Part shown: positions 8,203-16,912 of the stretch, piece by piece
Layout of the letters: every line of letters begins with the position of its first letter
Numbering within the stretch: the first letter of the stretch is position 1
Source of the DNA: Thermomonospora echinospora
Lineage (GTDB): Bacteria; Actinomycetota; Actinomycetes; Streptosporangiales; Streptosporangiaceae
NCBI RefSeq assembly: GCF_900108175.1
Contig: NZ_FNVO01000004.1
Location: 124,001-188,000 of the forward strand
Reading direction: 5' to 3'
DNA: 64,000 nucleotides
Notes under the pieces: model-generated
What the model saw: the letters and a program-made list of their open reading frames with translations, nothing else
Told to the model about the DNA's origin: nothing
Databases searched by the model: none
Program-made: the position numbers and the translations under genes

Positions 8203-8916
8203 TCAGCCCCTCCTCGCGGTGACCACCAGCGCCACCAGCTCGGCCGCCGCCTGCCGTGCCACCGTGCTGCTGTGGGCATCGGCCACCAGCAGCGACACCG
8301 ACACCGTGCCTTCGGTGTCCGGCTCGCCCACCTGGTCGACGACCGCCGGAACCTCACCCGAGCCCGCACGCCTCGGGGAACCGTTGGCGGTCGCGTCATG
8401 GCCGCCGTTGCTGCCGGGGGTGAAGACCACCCGCACCCGCCAGCCCGGAGCCAGCCCAGCCGGCACCTGGCTCGGTTTGAGCGGCACCGTCACCAACGCC
8501 TCCCCAGGCTGGGGGGCCACCTGCGCCGTCACCTGCGAGGTCGCCAACAGCGTCCCCTTGCGCAGCCCCACCGCCGCCTGGCGGCCCACCACCTCATCCA
8601 GCTGGTGGGCCGGGATCGTCTGCACCGCATCCACCGCCACTTGGGCAACGTCCAGGTCAGCGCGGCTGATCTGCTGCCCCACCGGCACATCACGAGCGAC
8701 CCGCACCACCGACACCCGATGGCCGGCACTCTGGAACAGGTACACGTTCGTCAGCACCGCCAGGACCGTCAGCGTCACCCCGGCCGCGATCCACCCCGGC
8801 CGCCGCTGCCGCGCCAACCGTCCGGACGGCCGCCGCAACGGCCCGCGTCCTACCGCAACATCCCCTGCCTCCCTCGGCCCCGGGACCGTGGGTGGTCTCC
8901 TGTCGGTCGATGCCAT
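8203..8916 (-). CDS. CpaB/RcpC-like SAF-domain pilus protein
   Basis: 237 residues: a basic N-terminal stretch, one transmembrane helix (GWIAAGVTLTVLAVLTNVYL, about 41-60), then an SAF domain (VARDVPVGQQISRADLDVAQV...) as found in Flp pilus-assembly CpaB/RcpC proteins, which sit outside the membrane and help pass the pilus through the envelope. A second beta-rich part (VTVPLKPSQVPAGLAPGWRVRVVF) matches the RcpC/CpaB C-terminal region. It lies 13 bases after the secreted-protein gene and 2 bases before the TadZ-like gene. Confidence 0.75.
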   Translation of the reverse strand: MASTDRRPPTVPGPREAGDVAVGRGPLRRPSGRLARQRRPGWIAAGVTLTVLAVLTNVYLFQSAGHRVSVVRVARDVPVGQQISRADLDVAQVAVDAVQTIPAHQLDEVVGRQAAVGLRKGTLLATSQVTAQVAPQPGEALVTVPLKPSQVPAGLAPGWRVRVVFTPGSNGGHDATANGSPRRAGSGEVPAVVDQVGEPDTEGTVSVSLLVADAHSSTVARQAAAELVALVVTARRG

Positions 8917-8929
8917 CGGATCCCCGCCT

Positions 8930-9721
8930 TCACCTGTACAAGCTCTGCGCCTCGACCACCCGGACCGGGAAGCTCACCGAACGACTCAGCGGCGGCAACA
9001 CCCCGCCCGTTCCACCGGAGCCGGTCCACGTCCCGCCCCACACCACCGTTGCCCGCACCCGATACGCACCTCCCGGCCGCCTGAACGATGACCGCGTGAA
9101 GGTGTAAGAACAGTCCGTCCGCTGCGAGACCGCAGGTCGCGACGGGTCATAGGCGGTGCCGGACCCGGAGCAGCGCACCGGCCGCTGCCCACCTCCGGGC
9201 TCGATCGTCAAGTTCTGCGGCCGGGCGGTGACCTCGATCCACACCCCGCCCGCCTCGGCACGACCGGTCAACGGCCGCCAGTTCGCCACCCAGAACCAGT
9301 GCGGCAACCCCACCAGGCCATCACGCCCCCGAGGCGGAGCCGTCCGCACCACCGGCGCCGGAACCGGCAACCGCCTCCACTCCGTAATCGCCAGCTCCGC
9401 CGGCGACACCTTCGGCTTGCCCTCTGGCTTGTCGTCGGGGACCGAGATCGGCTTGCATACCGCCACGCCTCCCCGCCACCAGCTACACAAGGTCGGCAGG
9501 GACTTCTTGGGTGCGCTACCGCTCAAAGCCCTCTGTGCACGCGGGCCCTGGCCGCCCGGGGCCCCTCCGGGGCGGCCGTCTTGGTGCGCTCCGAATACGT
9601 ATGTCCGGCCGTTGACAGACGGCGGCTTTGGACGCTGCGATGGCGGTGCTGCTGCGGCTGGTTGACTGAGTACCACGCCACAGGCGAAAGAGCTTGCGGA
9701 AGCAATGATCAGACGATTCAA
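8930..9721 (-). CDS. Secreted protein of the Tad operon, function unknown
   Basis: 263 residues if translation starts at the TTG at 9721, which overlaps the lipoprotein stop (TTGA) and gives a clean signal peptide (MNRLIIASASSFACGVVLSQ then PAAAA). An ATG at 9760 would add 13 residues inside the upstream gene. The mature part is Pro/Gly-rich, then a beta-type domain with Trp-rich stretches and a Cys pair (PVRCSG and RTDCSYTF). I recognise no family. Its place before the CpaB-like gene suggests an extracellular or envelope part of the pilus system. Confidence 0.65.
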   Translation of the reverse strand: MNRLIIASASSFACGVVLSQPAAAAPPSQRPKPPSVNGRTYVFGAHQDGRPGGAPGGQGPRAQRALSGSAPKKSLPTLCSWWRGGVAVCKPISVPDDKPEGKPKVSPAELAITEWRRLPVPAPVVRTAPPRGRDGLVGLPHWFWVANWRPLTGRAEAGGVWIEVTARPQNLTIEPGGGQRPVRCSGSGTAYDPSRPAVSQRTDCSYTFTRSSFRRPGGAYRVRATVVWGGTWTGSGGTGGVLPPLSRSVSFPVRVVEAQSLYR

Positions 9722-10299
9722 CAGCCCTCGCCCAATGCAACTGACTTGCTGATGCGCCATCGCCCATCGGCTCCCTTGAGCATGTACGATTTGATGTTCT
9801 CTTCCTTGACTCCCCGACTGATCTTCTTGTGCGTGTCCGCGCGCATGAGTCCGGCGTTTCTGGTGTCTTGACAGTCGTGCACGGTCGCGTCGTTTCCGTC
9901 GATCAGAACGCTTTTGATGTGAACGACCGTCGTTCCGTATGCGACAAGACCGTCCGCTCGAAGCTTCTCGATACGATCGAGCACCCGCGAAAGCTGTGGA
10001 TCGGTCATGTACGTGGACAAGTGCTGCCTGCGGCTGGCCGCCGGCAAGGTGTGAGCGCGATCCAGCAGCGCTGCGAACTGCTCATACGCATCCTTGATCA
10101 CCTCAGCTTCGGACTCGGGCGACGTCGAGGGAGGCGAGGAGGAAGGTACGGCCAAAGCCGAGCCGGTCTGCGTCGGCAGGGCGACCGTGGGGCTTTCCTC
10201 GCTACAACCGGCCAGCAACACTCCGCACGCCATGCCGACCGCAGCGCCAAGCCAGCACAGACGCACGGACGCGAACGAGCGTTGGCCAGTTCCGCTCAA
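9718..10299 (-). CDS. Lipoprotein of the Tad operon, function unknown
   Basis: 193 residues from the TTG at 10299, chosen because GGAGGTG lies six bases upstream and the result is a textbook lipoprotein leader: MSGTGQRSFASVRL, a hydrophobic core and lipobox LLAGC (Cys at residue 32). A longer reading to 10455 is Arg-rich and unlikely. After a Ser/Pro linker comes an alpha+beta domain (AYEQFAALLDRAHTLPA ... HDCQDTRNAGLM ... GRWRISKSVALGEGC) resembling the small NTF2-like lipoproteins of actinomycetes; this is a loose comparison. It is the first gene of the pilus operon. Confidence 0.65.
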   Translation of the reverse strand: MSGTGQRSFASVRLCWLGAAVGMACGVLLAGCSEESPTVALPTQTGSALAVPSSSPPSTSPESEAEVIKDAYEQFAALLDRAHTLPAASRRQHLSTYMTDPQLSRVLDRIEKLRADGLVAYGTTVVHIKSVLIDGNDATVHDCQDTRNAGLMRADTHKKISRGVKEENIKSYMLKGADGRWRISKSVALGEGC

Positions 10300-10605
10300 G
10301 CCGACACCTCCGGACAACTGAACGCGAAGCGGGCGCCCCGGTCGCACTCGTGGAGTTTGAGCTTTGCGAGTCGTTGCGGGGCTCCGGGTGATGGTAATCC
10401 CACAGGCGCGACTTCGCGTCTCAATGCATCGGCGCCAAGGAAAAGCTTGGCACATGAGTAATTAAAGTGTGCCCAAGCGGTGCGAGGAGGTGCTTGACAT
10501 GCCTTGAAGCTGCAGACTGATGACAATTGAGAGGTTTGCCGGGAAGTCTGAGGGATCCTGTAAATTCCCGCGAGGTGGGTCTTCGAAGAGACCAACGAGC
10601 GGGGT
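10300..10605. other. Gap between the Tad operon and the small-gene block
   Basis: No convincing gene. The stretch is less GC-rich than its surroundings (for example ATGAGTAATTAAAGTG near 10453) and should contain the minus-strand promoter of the Tad operon, but no clear -35/-10 pair with normal spacing was found on that strand. A TTGACA at 10494-10499 on the plus strand has no matching -10. Confidence 0.3.
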
Positions 10606-10752
10606 CTATGCGGGGTCCTTGCAGCGGCACCTGGCCAGATCTGCGGCCCGGTCGAGGCCGAGGGCGAAGCCGCACAGCAGGCCGAATGCCAGCGTGATGA
10701 CGTGCCCCAGGCCGATACAGATGACGATCTTCAGCAGGTCATCCGGGATCAT
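10606..10752 (-). CDS. Possible small membrane protein
   Basis: 48 residues, MIPDDLLKIVICIGLGHVIT onward, with one long hydrophobic stretch (about residues 7-34) and a Cys-containing basic tail (ARCRCKDPA). The ATG at 10752 overlaps the stop of the ATP-binding fragment as ATGA, the coupling seen throughout the element. No ribosome site is obvious. It could be a small membrane protein or a chance ORF in a decaying region. Confidence 0.35.
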   Translation of the reverse strand: MIPDDLLKIVICIGLGHVITLAFGLLCGFALGLDRAADLARCRCKDPA

Positions 10753-11060
10753 GGGGTCGACACCCGCCGGGCTGCCTTCTCTCTGGCCCAGGATCTTTGG
10801 CGCCCATCCCCAGTGAATCGATCTGTGGGAAGCGGGATCCATGCCGCTGTGCCCATCGGTTCAGAGCATCTTGGGGTGAGGAGGCCGACGGCCCGCCAGC
10901 GCACCTGGCCCGGGGCCTGGTCGTTGACGGGCACGTCCCACTTCTCGAACCGGGAGTTGGTGAGCCGCTCCGACGGCAAGCTCCCCGAGTCGGCCTCGCT
11001 GCCGACCGCTGCGGCGTTCCTCTCGCCGTCTGGTGTTGCCGTGTTGGGGCGGGTGGTCAT
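10749..11060 (-). pseudogene. Truncated copy of the RsbW-like ATP-binding gene
   Basis: An ORF of 103 residues whose segment RLTNSRFEKWDVPVNDQAPG matches RLIDSRFEKWDVPISDQAPG of the intact gene at 12439-12957. The DNA at about 10,882-10,965 is closely similar to 12,790-12,868. After GLLTP the sequence departs from the intact gene and no N-box or G-box of the GHKL ATPase fold follows, so the catalytic domain is gone. Its ATG overlaps the upstream stop (ATGA). A remnant of a duplicated gene; if translated it could make only the N-terminal strand region. Confidence 0.7.
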
Positions 11061-11938
11061 GGCTGGTTGGGGAAGGCGGCGAGGGTGAGGGGGCGGGGGG
11101 TCAGTCCGGCGGTGAGGTCGGCTGTTGCCTCGGCGGGTGAGGGCGGGTATTCGGTCAGGTGTACCGTCGCGGAGTCGTTCAGTAGCTGCCAGGTGGCGAC
11201 GGTGGTGTAGATGAGCGCGACGTCCGGCGCGGCGATGCCCTCCTCACTACTCGGATCGGTCTGGTCGGCCTTGTCGTGCCTGGTCTTGCCTGGGGCTTTG
11301 GAGAGGTCGTGGGGGCGTAGGAGTTGCTGGTAGTCGTAGTACAGCGGCCCTATGTGCGTCCACCAGCCGACGGTGGAGGCGGCCCTCGCCCACGGCTTGT
11401 CTTGGCGAGCTGCGGGGTCGGTGGTTTTGATGGCGTGGAGGGTGGCGCGCCCGTCGGCCCACCAGGCCAGCCAGGTGCCTTCTTGGCGAGGTAGACGACC
11501 CCAGTGGCAGGCCAGGATCGGGGCGCCGCCAAGGTTGTAGCCGATGCCGCAAGGGTCTTGCCAGCACACGAACCCGAACGGCGTGGGCGGGGTGATACCG
11601 GCGGTGTCGACCACGTTGGGCCGTCCGGCCTGGGTCTGGGCGTGGGTGTGCCTGTCCTCGCGCAGGTGCGCGCCGGCCGCTACCGCCGTGGCGGTGGTGA
11701 GAGGGCACAGCAGGTACTGGTGGGCCAGCGACAGCCGTTCAGCCTCCTGACGGGCGTGCTTGCGCAGCCGTTTGCTCGGCGGCAGGTCGTTCAGGGCAGG
11801 GGGTGTGGTCAGGTTCCAGCCGTCCTCGCCGAGGCGCATCGTCCAGCCGATGGCCGCATACCGGCGCAGGTAGGTGTAGGCGGCCCGCCGCCAGGCCCGT
11901 ACCTGATCGCATGCGCTGTGGGTGTCGTCACTGATCAT
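11057..11938 (-). CDS. Hypothetical protein of the element
   Basis: 293 residues, not recognised. The N-terminal part is helical (RAWRRAAYTYLRRYAAIGW), followed by a Leu/Lys-rich helix and a region rich in Trp, His and Cys (GFVCWQDPCGIGYNLGG, ACHWGRLPRQEGTWLAWWAD). The C-terminus contains VALIYTTVATWQLLNDSATV. No signal peptide or transmembrane helix is evident. Start ATG at 11938 lacks a clear ribosome site. It is followed by the broken ATP-binding copy with an ATGA overlap and belongs to the minus-strand regulatory cluster. Confidence 0.55.
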   Translation of the reverse strand: MISDDTHSACDQVRAWRRAAYTYLRRYAAIGWTMRLGEDGWNLTTPPALNDLPPSKRLRKHARQEAERLSLAHQYLLCPLTTATAVAAGAHLREDRHTHAQTQAGRPNVVDTAGITPPTPFGFVCWQDPCGIGYNLGGAPILACHWGRLPRQEGTWLAWWADGRATLHAIKTTDPAARQDKPWARAASTVGWWTHIGPLYYDYQQLLRPHDLSKAPGKTRHDKADQTDPSSEEGIAAPDVALIYTTVATWQLLNDSATVHLTEYPPSPAEATADLTAGLTPRPLTLAAFPNQP

Positions 11939-12083
11939 GAGAGTTCACACGAAGTTCCGGGAGGCCGGTTACGGCGCCGTCGGATCAAAGGGGATCTCCT
12001 TCTGCGGTCGAGTGGTGGGGGTGGGGACGGGGCGGCGCCCGAACCGCTCCCGTCGGGCGCCGTCCCGGGCTTGGGGTTGCGGG

Positions 12084-12449
12084 TCACCAGCGCGTACTGG
12101 GCCGGGGTGGTCCCCCACGGGGTGGGTGGGGGCCGTCACCATGCGCCGGATGACTCCGGGGCTGATCAGGGGGCTGCTCCCGACCTGACTTGGGCGGGTT
12201 CGATGGCGGTGGCGGCGCGGGCGGTACGGGGGCGGGTCTGGCCTGGCCGGTGGTGTTCTTGCCGGACGCTTCGACCAACGCCATGCGGCGTTGCAGTTCG
12301 GTGGGGTCGATGGCGGTGATCATTCCGCTGTCGAGGTAGGGGTAAGACGGCCCTGGGATGGCGGTGAACCAGCCGGTGTAGTAACCGGGGATGACCGCCC
12401 ATCCGGGGTGGGCTCGCTCCAAGGCGGCGGCGATCTGGTCAGGCTCCAT
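12084..12449 (-). CDS. Small hypothetical protein coupled to the ATP-binding gene
   Basis: 121 residues from the ATG at 12449, chosen for the GGGAG ribosome site six bases upstream; an ORF extension to 12476 exists. The folded N-terminal half reads MEPDQIAAALERAHPGWAVI followed by a Tyr/Pro-rich strand region; the C-terminal half is a disordered Pro-rich tail (PAPVPPAPPPPSNPP). It overlaps the end of the RsbW-like gene by 11 bases, so the two are likely made together. Function unknown. Confidence 0.6.
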   Translation of the reverse strand: MEPDQIAAALERAHPGWAVIPGYYTGWFTAIPGPSYPYLDSGMITAIDPTELQRRMALVEASGKNTTGQARPAPVPPAPPPPSNPPKSGREQPPDQPRSHPAHGDGPHPPRGGPPRPSTRW

Positions 12450-12957
12450 CGCCGCTCCCGGCGCCATGGGCGGCAAGGTCCGCCCAGACCACCTTGCCGG
12501 AACAGCCGGGGCCGAGCGGCAAAGCGTGGTGGCCCCACCGGGCGGCGAGGGCGTCGACCATGAACAGGCCTCGGCCCCGCTCGGCGCTCAGGTCGGGCTC
12601 GTGCTTTTGCGGTACGCCGGGGGCGTCGTCCCAGACGCAGACCTCGATGACGTTCGGGCCTGCGTCCGGTTCGATCGACACGATCACCCTGCTCGCCCCG
12701 GCCTGGCAGGCGTTGGTGACCAACTCGGTCAGGACGGTCACCGCGTCCTCGACCGCGTCCGCGGCTCCCCACCGGGTGAGGAGGTCGGCGGCCCATCGGC
12801 GCACCTGGCCCGGGGCCTGGTCGCTGATGGGCACATCCCACTTCTCGAACCGGGAATCGATGAGACGTGTCGACGACGGGCTTGCGGAGTCCGCGTCGTT
12901 TCCATCGCCGGAGCGCAGAGAAGCGCAGAGGCTGTGGTGCCGCCGTACATCCATCAT
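12439..12957 (-). CDS. RsbW-like GHKL ATP-binding protein
   Basis: 172 residues from ATG 12957 (longer ORF to 13125). The start is supported by the paralogous copy at 10749-11060, which has a similar N-terminal length before the shared SRFEKWDVP motif. GHKL features are visible: N-box LTELVTNACQAG, Asp-Asp box VCVWDDAPGVP and G-box ERGRGLFMVDALAARWG. Such single-domain kinases act as anti-sigma factors or regulators in actinomycetes, usually with an antagonist partner; none was recognised next to it. The XRE regulator is divergent, 364 bases away. Confidence 0.75.
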   Translation of the reverse strand: MMDVRRHHSLCASLRSGDGNDADSASPSSTRLIDSRFEKWDVPISDQAPGQVRRWAADLLTRWGAADAVEDAVTVLTELVTNACQAGASRVIVSIEPDAGPNVIEVCVWDDAPGVPQKHEPDLSAERGRGLFMVDALAARWGHHALPLGPGCSGKVVWADLAAHGAGSGDGA

Positions 12958-13320
12958 CGCCACCCATCGCTTGGGAGTGGAGGCAGGGCCGGCACCGGCG
13001 CCAGCCTCTCGGGGACTCCCAAGGGGGGTGGGAGGAGGAGACTCGGCGTAGCGCCGGCCCTGCCGTCGGCATGCCGATAAGGTCCGCCCCAGCCCCATAT
13101 CCGCCTGGCGGAAGCAGGCGGCCACCTTGTCGGCATGGTCTTCAGGTCGGTCGGGTCATTGCGGCTTCGCTGGGGTGACCAGCGTGCAGGCGTACGTCGG
13201 CGCTGGGTCATTCCAGTCCCGCATGATCTTTATGACCGGGATGAATAACCGTCCGGACATGCTTGGACCAGGCGTTCTACACTGGCGGCGACCGACTGAT
13301 CCGGAGGGGTAACCGTCGGC

Positions 13321-14769
13321 ATGGACGCACGAGGTGAAGCGCGTTTCTGTTGCTCCTGCGGCGGCCGTCTCGCCCGGGACAACCGAGCCGCCCAGTGCGC
13401 ACCATGTCAGGCAAAAGCCCGGAATCGGTTCGCGATCCCGCCTGCCGTTCCCTCGGACTTCTGGGAAACCGGACCGATCCGCGCAGCCCTTGAGTCGTGG
13501 CATATGGGGCATGTCATCCGGGCCTATCGCCATCACCCGCTGCACGGGCCCCGGCCGCTGTCTCAAGACCTGGTCGCCCGCTGGCTCAACGTCACGCAGG
13601 CCTACCTGAGCCGCGTCGAAAGCGGACCGCCCATCACCGACCTGAATCGACTCATCTCCTGGGCCCGGGTACTGGGCATCCCGTCGCGGTTGCTCTGGTT
13701 CAAGCTCCCGGAAGATCGCCAGGAACACGCCTCCATCAACGTTCCACGCCCGAGACAGCCTTCAGCCCCGTCTCCACCGACAGCCGTTCAGCACTCGACG
13801 GTGATGCCGCTGGCGGGTGTCACGCCGATGCTCGGGGACACCCCGGACGTCGCTGCCCTGTACGCATTCCGGGCGGCTGACCGCCAGGTCGGTGGCGGCC
13901 ATCTCTACGCCACGGTGACGAGCTACCTGCAGACGGCCATCGCTCCGCGGCTCTTCGGCGCCCAAGGGACCAACAACGGCGCGGACGACTTCACAGCAGC
14001 AGGCGGCTTCACCGAGATGGCCGGATGGATGGCGCACGACGCCGGGCACGACAGCGTGGCCGGTCGGCACTTCCACCGCTCGCTCGACCTCGCCCAGATG
14101 GGCGGTGATGCCCAGCTCAGCGCGCATGTCCACGCCAGTTTGAGCCATCTGTTCCTGCACCTGGGCAAGCCGAGGGACGCCATCCACCGTGCCCGGCAGG
14201 GACACTCGGTGCTGACGGCGGCACCGCCCATGCCTGCGCTGTCGGCTCGCCTACTGGCCATGGAAGCGCGGGGCTTGGCGGCACTGGACGACTCGGCTGC
14301 CTGTGCGGGGGCGTTGCTCCAGGCGGAGAAGACGCTGGAGCGATCTTCCGCCGAGGAGCCATCGCCGTGGGTCAGCCCGTTCGACGCCGGTTCGCTGGCC
14401 AGCGAAGCCGCCCGGTGCATGCGCCGGCTCGGCCACCTCGATGAGGCCGAACGCCAGGCCCGGCAGGTCATGGAACTACGAGCAGGCGGCCACACCCGCA
14501 GCCGCGCCTTTGCGCAACTCCTCCTGGTGAACGTGCTCATCGCCCAAGGCAAGCCCGAGGAGGCATGCGCCATTGCGTACGAGGTGCTTGAGGCGACGCA
14601 GGCACTCAGCTCCCACCTGGTGACGCAGCAATTGGATGAGCTGCGCTCGCTGTTGGAGCCCTACCGCACCGGTCCCGCCGTTGCGGAGTTCCTACCCTGG
14701 CTGGAACAGGCCGTCCATCGGAGGGTCGGCCTCTACAGATGGCTGACCAGCGGCAGCGTCGTCCGATGA
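13321..14769 (+). CDS. Zinc-ribbon XRE-family regulator with TPR-like C-terminus
   Basis: 482 residues. An N-terminal ribbon with two Cys pairs (CCSCGG at about 10-15, CAPC at about 32-35) precedes a helix-turn-helix (PLSQDLVARWLNVTQAYLSRVESG, about 83-106). A long helical repeat region follows (residues about 170-470: HFHRSLDLAQMGGDAQLSAH, HASLSHLFLHLGKPRDAIHR and others) like the TPR sensor part of actinobacterial XRE regulators. Start ATG at 13321 has GGAGGGG upstream. It overlaps or abuts the Nudix gene, so it may control or sense with it; a role as element regulator is inferred. Confidence 0.75.
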   Translation: MDARGEARFCCSCGGRLARDNRAAQCAPCQAKARNRFAIPPAVPSDFWETGPIRAALESWHMGHVIRAYRHHPLHGPRPLSQDLVARWLNVTQAYLSRVESGPPITDLNRLISWARVLGIPSRLLWFKLPEDRQEHASINVPRPRQPSAPSPPTAVQHSTVMPLAGVTPMLGDTPDVAALYAFRAADRQVGGGHLYATVTSYLQTAIAPRLFGAQGTNNGADDFTAAGGFTEMAGWMAHDAGHDSVAGRHFHRSLDLAQMGGDAQLSAHVHASLSHLFLHLGKPRDAIHRARQGHSVLTAAPPMPALSARLLAMEARGLAALDDSAACAGALLQAEKTLERSSAEEPSPWVSPFDAGSLASEAARCMRRLGHLDEAERQARQVMELRAGGHTRSRAFAQLLLVNVLIAQGKPEEACAIAYEVLEATQALSSHLVTQQLDELRSLLEPYRTGPAVAEFLPWLEQAVHRRVGLYRWLTSGSVVR

Positions 14770-14786
14770 CGCACCGGGGAGGACGG

Positions 14787-15308
14787 ATGCGTCCAGAAAA
14801 GCCGCTCTATGAGCGAGATCCTGAAGCCTGGCGGGCGCATCTGGCCGAGGGCAACGCCACCCAACCCCGCAAACGCGTTGGCGCCGACGCACTTGTTAGA
14901 GACGACAGCGGCCGGCTGCTCCTGGTCGATCCGAAGTACAAGCCGGACTGGGACCTGCCCGGTGGCATGAGCGAGGCGAACGAGCCACCGGCCGACACGG
15001 TACGTCGCGAGCTGAAGGAAGAACTCGGCCTCGACATCCGCCCCGGACCGCTGCTGTGTGTTGACTGGGTGTCTCCGCACGGACCATGGGACGATTCGTT
15101 GATGTTCATCTTCGACGGCGGCATACTCGGCCATGACCGGATAGATGACATCAAGATGCTGGACGGCGAGTTGGCAGCCTTTGCCTTCTGCGACGAGGGG
15201 CAGGCCGCCGAACGGCTCCGGCCCTATGTATGGCGACGCGTGCAAGCGGCGCTGGAGGGCCTTCAGGCAGGGCGTGCGATGTACCTGCACGACGGTTGGC
15301 GCTGGTAA
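14787..15308 (+). CDS. Nudix hydrolase
   Basis: 173 residues from the ATG at 14787, which has GGGGAGGA directly upstream; an ATG at 14766 overlapping the regulator stop (ATGA) would add seven residues. The Nudix box is complete: GGMSEANEPP...RRELKEELGL (G-x5-E-x7-RE-x2-EE-x-G). Nudix enzymes cleave nucleoside diphosphates linked to another group; the substrate cannot be told from sequence. The N-terminal YERDPEAWRAHLAEGNATQP and a Trp-containing C-terminus are typical of actinomycete homologues encoded beside XRE regulators. Confidence 0.8.
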   Translation: MRPEKPLYERDPEAWRAHLAEGNATQPRKRVGADALVRDDSGRLLLVDPKYKPDWDLPGGMSEANEPPADTVRRELKEELGLDIRPGPLLCVDWVSPHGPWDDSLMFIFDGGILGHDRIDDIKMLDGELAAFAFCDEGQAAERLRPYVWRRVQAALEGLQAGRAMYLHDGWRW

Positions 15309-15645
15309 GCGTTCGGTCTGGCCATGTCTCATGCTCTCGGTCTCTCCTTTGTGGAGGGTTCGCTTGATTGGCGTGCAGGGCAGTAGGCTTTGGACCGTCT
15401 CTGCTCGGTGTTCCCCGCAACCTAGACTGCGGAGCGAGCTACATTCGACCGGGCGGAGGAGAAGGCTGCGCGGCCTCTTCGCCGTGCGGCCTTCTCCTAT
15501 TTCGAGAGAGCCTATGTCTCGGTGAGCATCTGCGGATGACTTGACCATCTGGCATGAGGTGATTCCTGATGGTGGCCGGACCGCCCGTGACGGTCATAGC
15601 CGGTGTTCCGGCGGCGGGTGGAATCACCGAATGGGGGAATCGACC
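15309..15645. other. Gap after the Nudix gene
   Basis: No gene recognised. It holds a strong hairpin at 15458-15497 (listed separately) and probably the promoter of the ATP-binding gene at 15646, though I could not assign clear -35/-10 boxes. An in-frame extension of that gene to 15541 exists but lacks a ribosome site. Confidence 0.4.
15458..15497 (+). terminator. Strong hairpin, likely terminator or leader structure
   Basis: A 17-base arm at 15458-15474 pairs with 15481-15497 (all pairs, two of them G-U in RNA) around a six-base loop CTCTTC, followed by TATTTC. It lies 150 bases after the Nudix stop and 149 bases before the next gene's ATG, so it could end the first transcript or form part of the second gene's leader. 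Confidence 0.55.
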
Positions 15646-16137
15646 ATGGGCAATTGCAGGACCGGGTACCAGTCGGCCGCCGAGTGGTTGCGGTCGCCGG
15701 AGCCGTTGCGGTGGCGGCGGACGTATCCGGGGCGGCTGGATCAGGTGACGGTGGCGCGCCGGCTCGCGGTGTCGTTGTTCGCGGGCACCGGGTATGAGGA
15801 CGAGGTGGGGTTCATCGTCACCGAGCTGGCCTCCAACGCGGTCCGTCACAGTTACTCCGGTCATCGCGGGGGCTGGTTCGGGCTGGAGGTGGTGCTCGAT
15901 GACGTGGCCTATGTCGGGGTGACCGATCAGGGAGGTGGGGGCGTGCCGGTCGTGCTGCCTGAGCTGCCGGATGAGCCGATGACCGAGTACGGGCGGGGGC
16001 TGCGGGCGGTGTCCAAGCTGGCCATGGCGCTGGGCATCCATGGCAGCGGTGACGGCGGGCACACCGTCTGGGCGGACCTGGACCTGTGCGCCGAGACCGG
16101 CACTCGTCCCGACCTGCAGGCGGTGCTGTCGTCATAG
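15646..16137 (+). CDS. GHKL ATP-binding protein, second subfamily
   Basis: 163 residues from the ATG at 15646, preceded by GGGGGA at a seven-base spacing; ATG 15631 is an alternative. N-box FIVTELASNAVRHSYSG, Asp box VGVTDQGGGGVP and G-box EYGRGLRAVSKLAMALGI identify a RsbW/SpoIIAB-type single-domain kinase. It is clearly different from the copy at 12439-12957. Such proteins act as anti-sigma or switch kinases; no target sigma or anti-anti-sigma gene is adjacent. Confidence 0.75.
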   Translation: MGNCRTGYQSAAEWLRSPEPLRWRRTYPGRLDQVTVARRLAVSLFAGTGYEDEVGFIVTELASNAVRHSYSGHRGGWFGLEVVLDDVAYVGVTDQGGGGVPVVLPELPDEPMTEYGRGLRAVSKLAMALGIHGSGDGGHTVWADLDLCAETGTRPDLQAVLSS

Positions 16138-16912
16138 CCGCAGGGGGGACCAGCCCGGTGGTAGCGGGCTGGTCCCTGCGGTCCACGATAGGCGAGCCTG
16201 ACGCCGAGGCCCTGCCCGCATTCCTCCACGGGGTTGCGGGTGGGGCCTTCGCCGCTTCGGAAGATGCCTTGCGGCTTCGGATGCCTATCGTCTTCTCCGC
16301 GCCAAGGCAGTATGGGCGTGAGGGCGCGGATGCTCGGGGGGCTTCGCGGTCACTTGAAGGGTCTATCGTTCCGGGTTCTGTTCGCCCTTCTCCTTATGAG
16401 CGGCACCCCCTTGTCGTGGCGTTCTTGCAGGTCGGGAACCTGTCGGGTCTGCTGCTGGTGGCCCCGACTCGCCATCCCAGGCGACAACACCGAATACATC
16501 AGGCGGGCAGGAAGCGTGCCCAGCTCCGACCTTGCGAGCTGCGTCGCCAGGACCCCATCCCGCTGACCTGCCCCCGAGGAGACGTGCGGTGACGGCCGAG
16601 CCGGCGGCAGCCGCCACGGCGACGAGGCTCGCCCGCATCGCGTGCCGGCCCGCGACCCGCCCTTGAGGTGTCTGCGGCTCGGATTGCATCCGTTCGTCGG
16701 TGACCGGGAAGTCAAGTGCGCCGATGCGGGAAATCGCAAAAAATGTGATTGCTCTGAGGTTGGAGAGGTAAGCCTTCCCAGCCGTTCCGGCGATATGGGA
16801 AACGCGTATTCGGGCTTGAGATCCATGGCTGGTCGAGAAATCGTGGTGTCACGACAACGAAATGCGGCGACGGAAATCCCCGCCGCAGCCGCCACCGAAA
16901 AGGAGTCATGAA
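16138..16912. other. 775-base gap with an operator-like palindrome
   Basis: No gene I can support. A minus-strand ORF (16363-16638) begins with a signal-like MRASLVAVAAAAGSAV but then turns into low-complexity sequence without a recognisable domain. The A+T-rich palindrome at 16732-16750 is listed separately. The stretch may hold remnants of a deleted gene. Confidence 0.35.
16732..16750. promoter_or_regulatory. Operator-like palindrome
   Basis: AATCGCA-aaaaa-TGTGATT: two seven-base arms that match at six of seven positions around five A. It is an A+T-rich island in GC-rich DNA, 163 bases upstream of the winged-helix gene. A protein-binding site is plausible by form only. Confidence 0.3.

Noticed and set aside
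10494-10520. TTGACA-like -35 box
   Set aside because: No TAnnnT box at 16-19 bases and no plus-strand gene downstream.
16363-16638. Minus-strand ORF with a signal-like start
   Set aside because: Only the first 20 residues look like a leader; the rest is Gly/Pro/Arg low complexity and there is no ribosome site.
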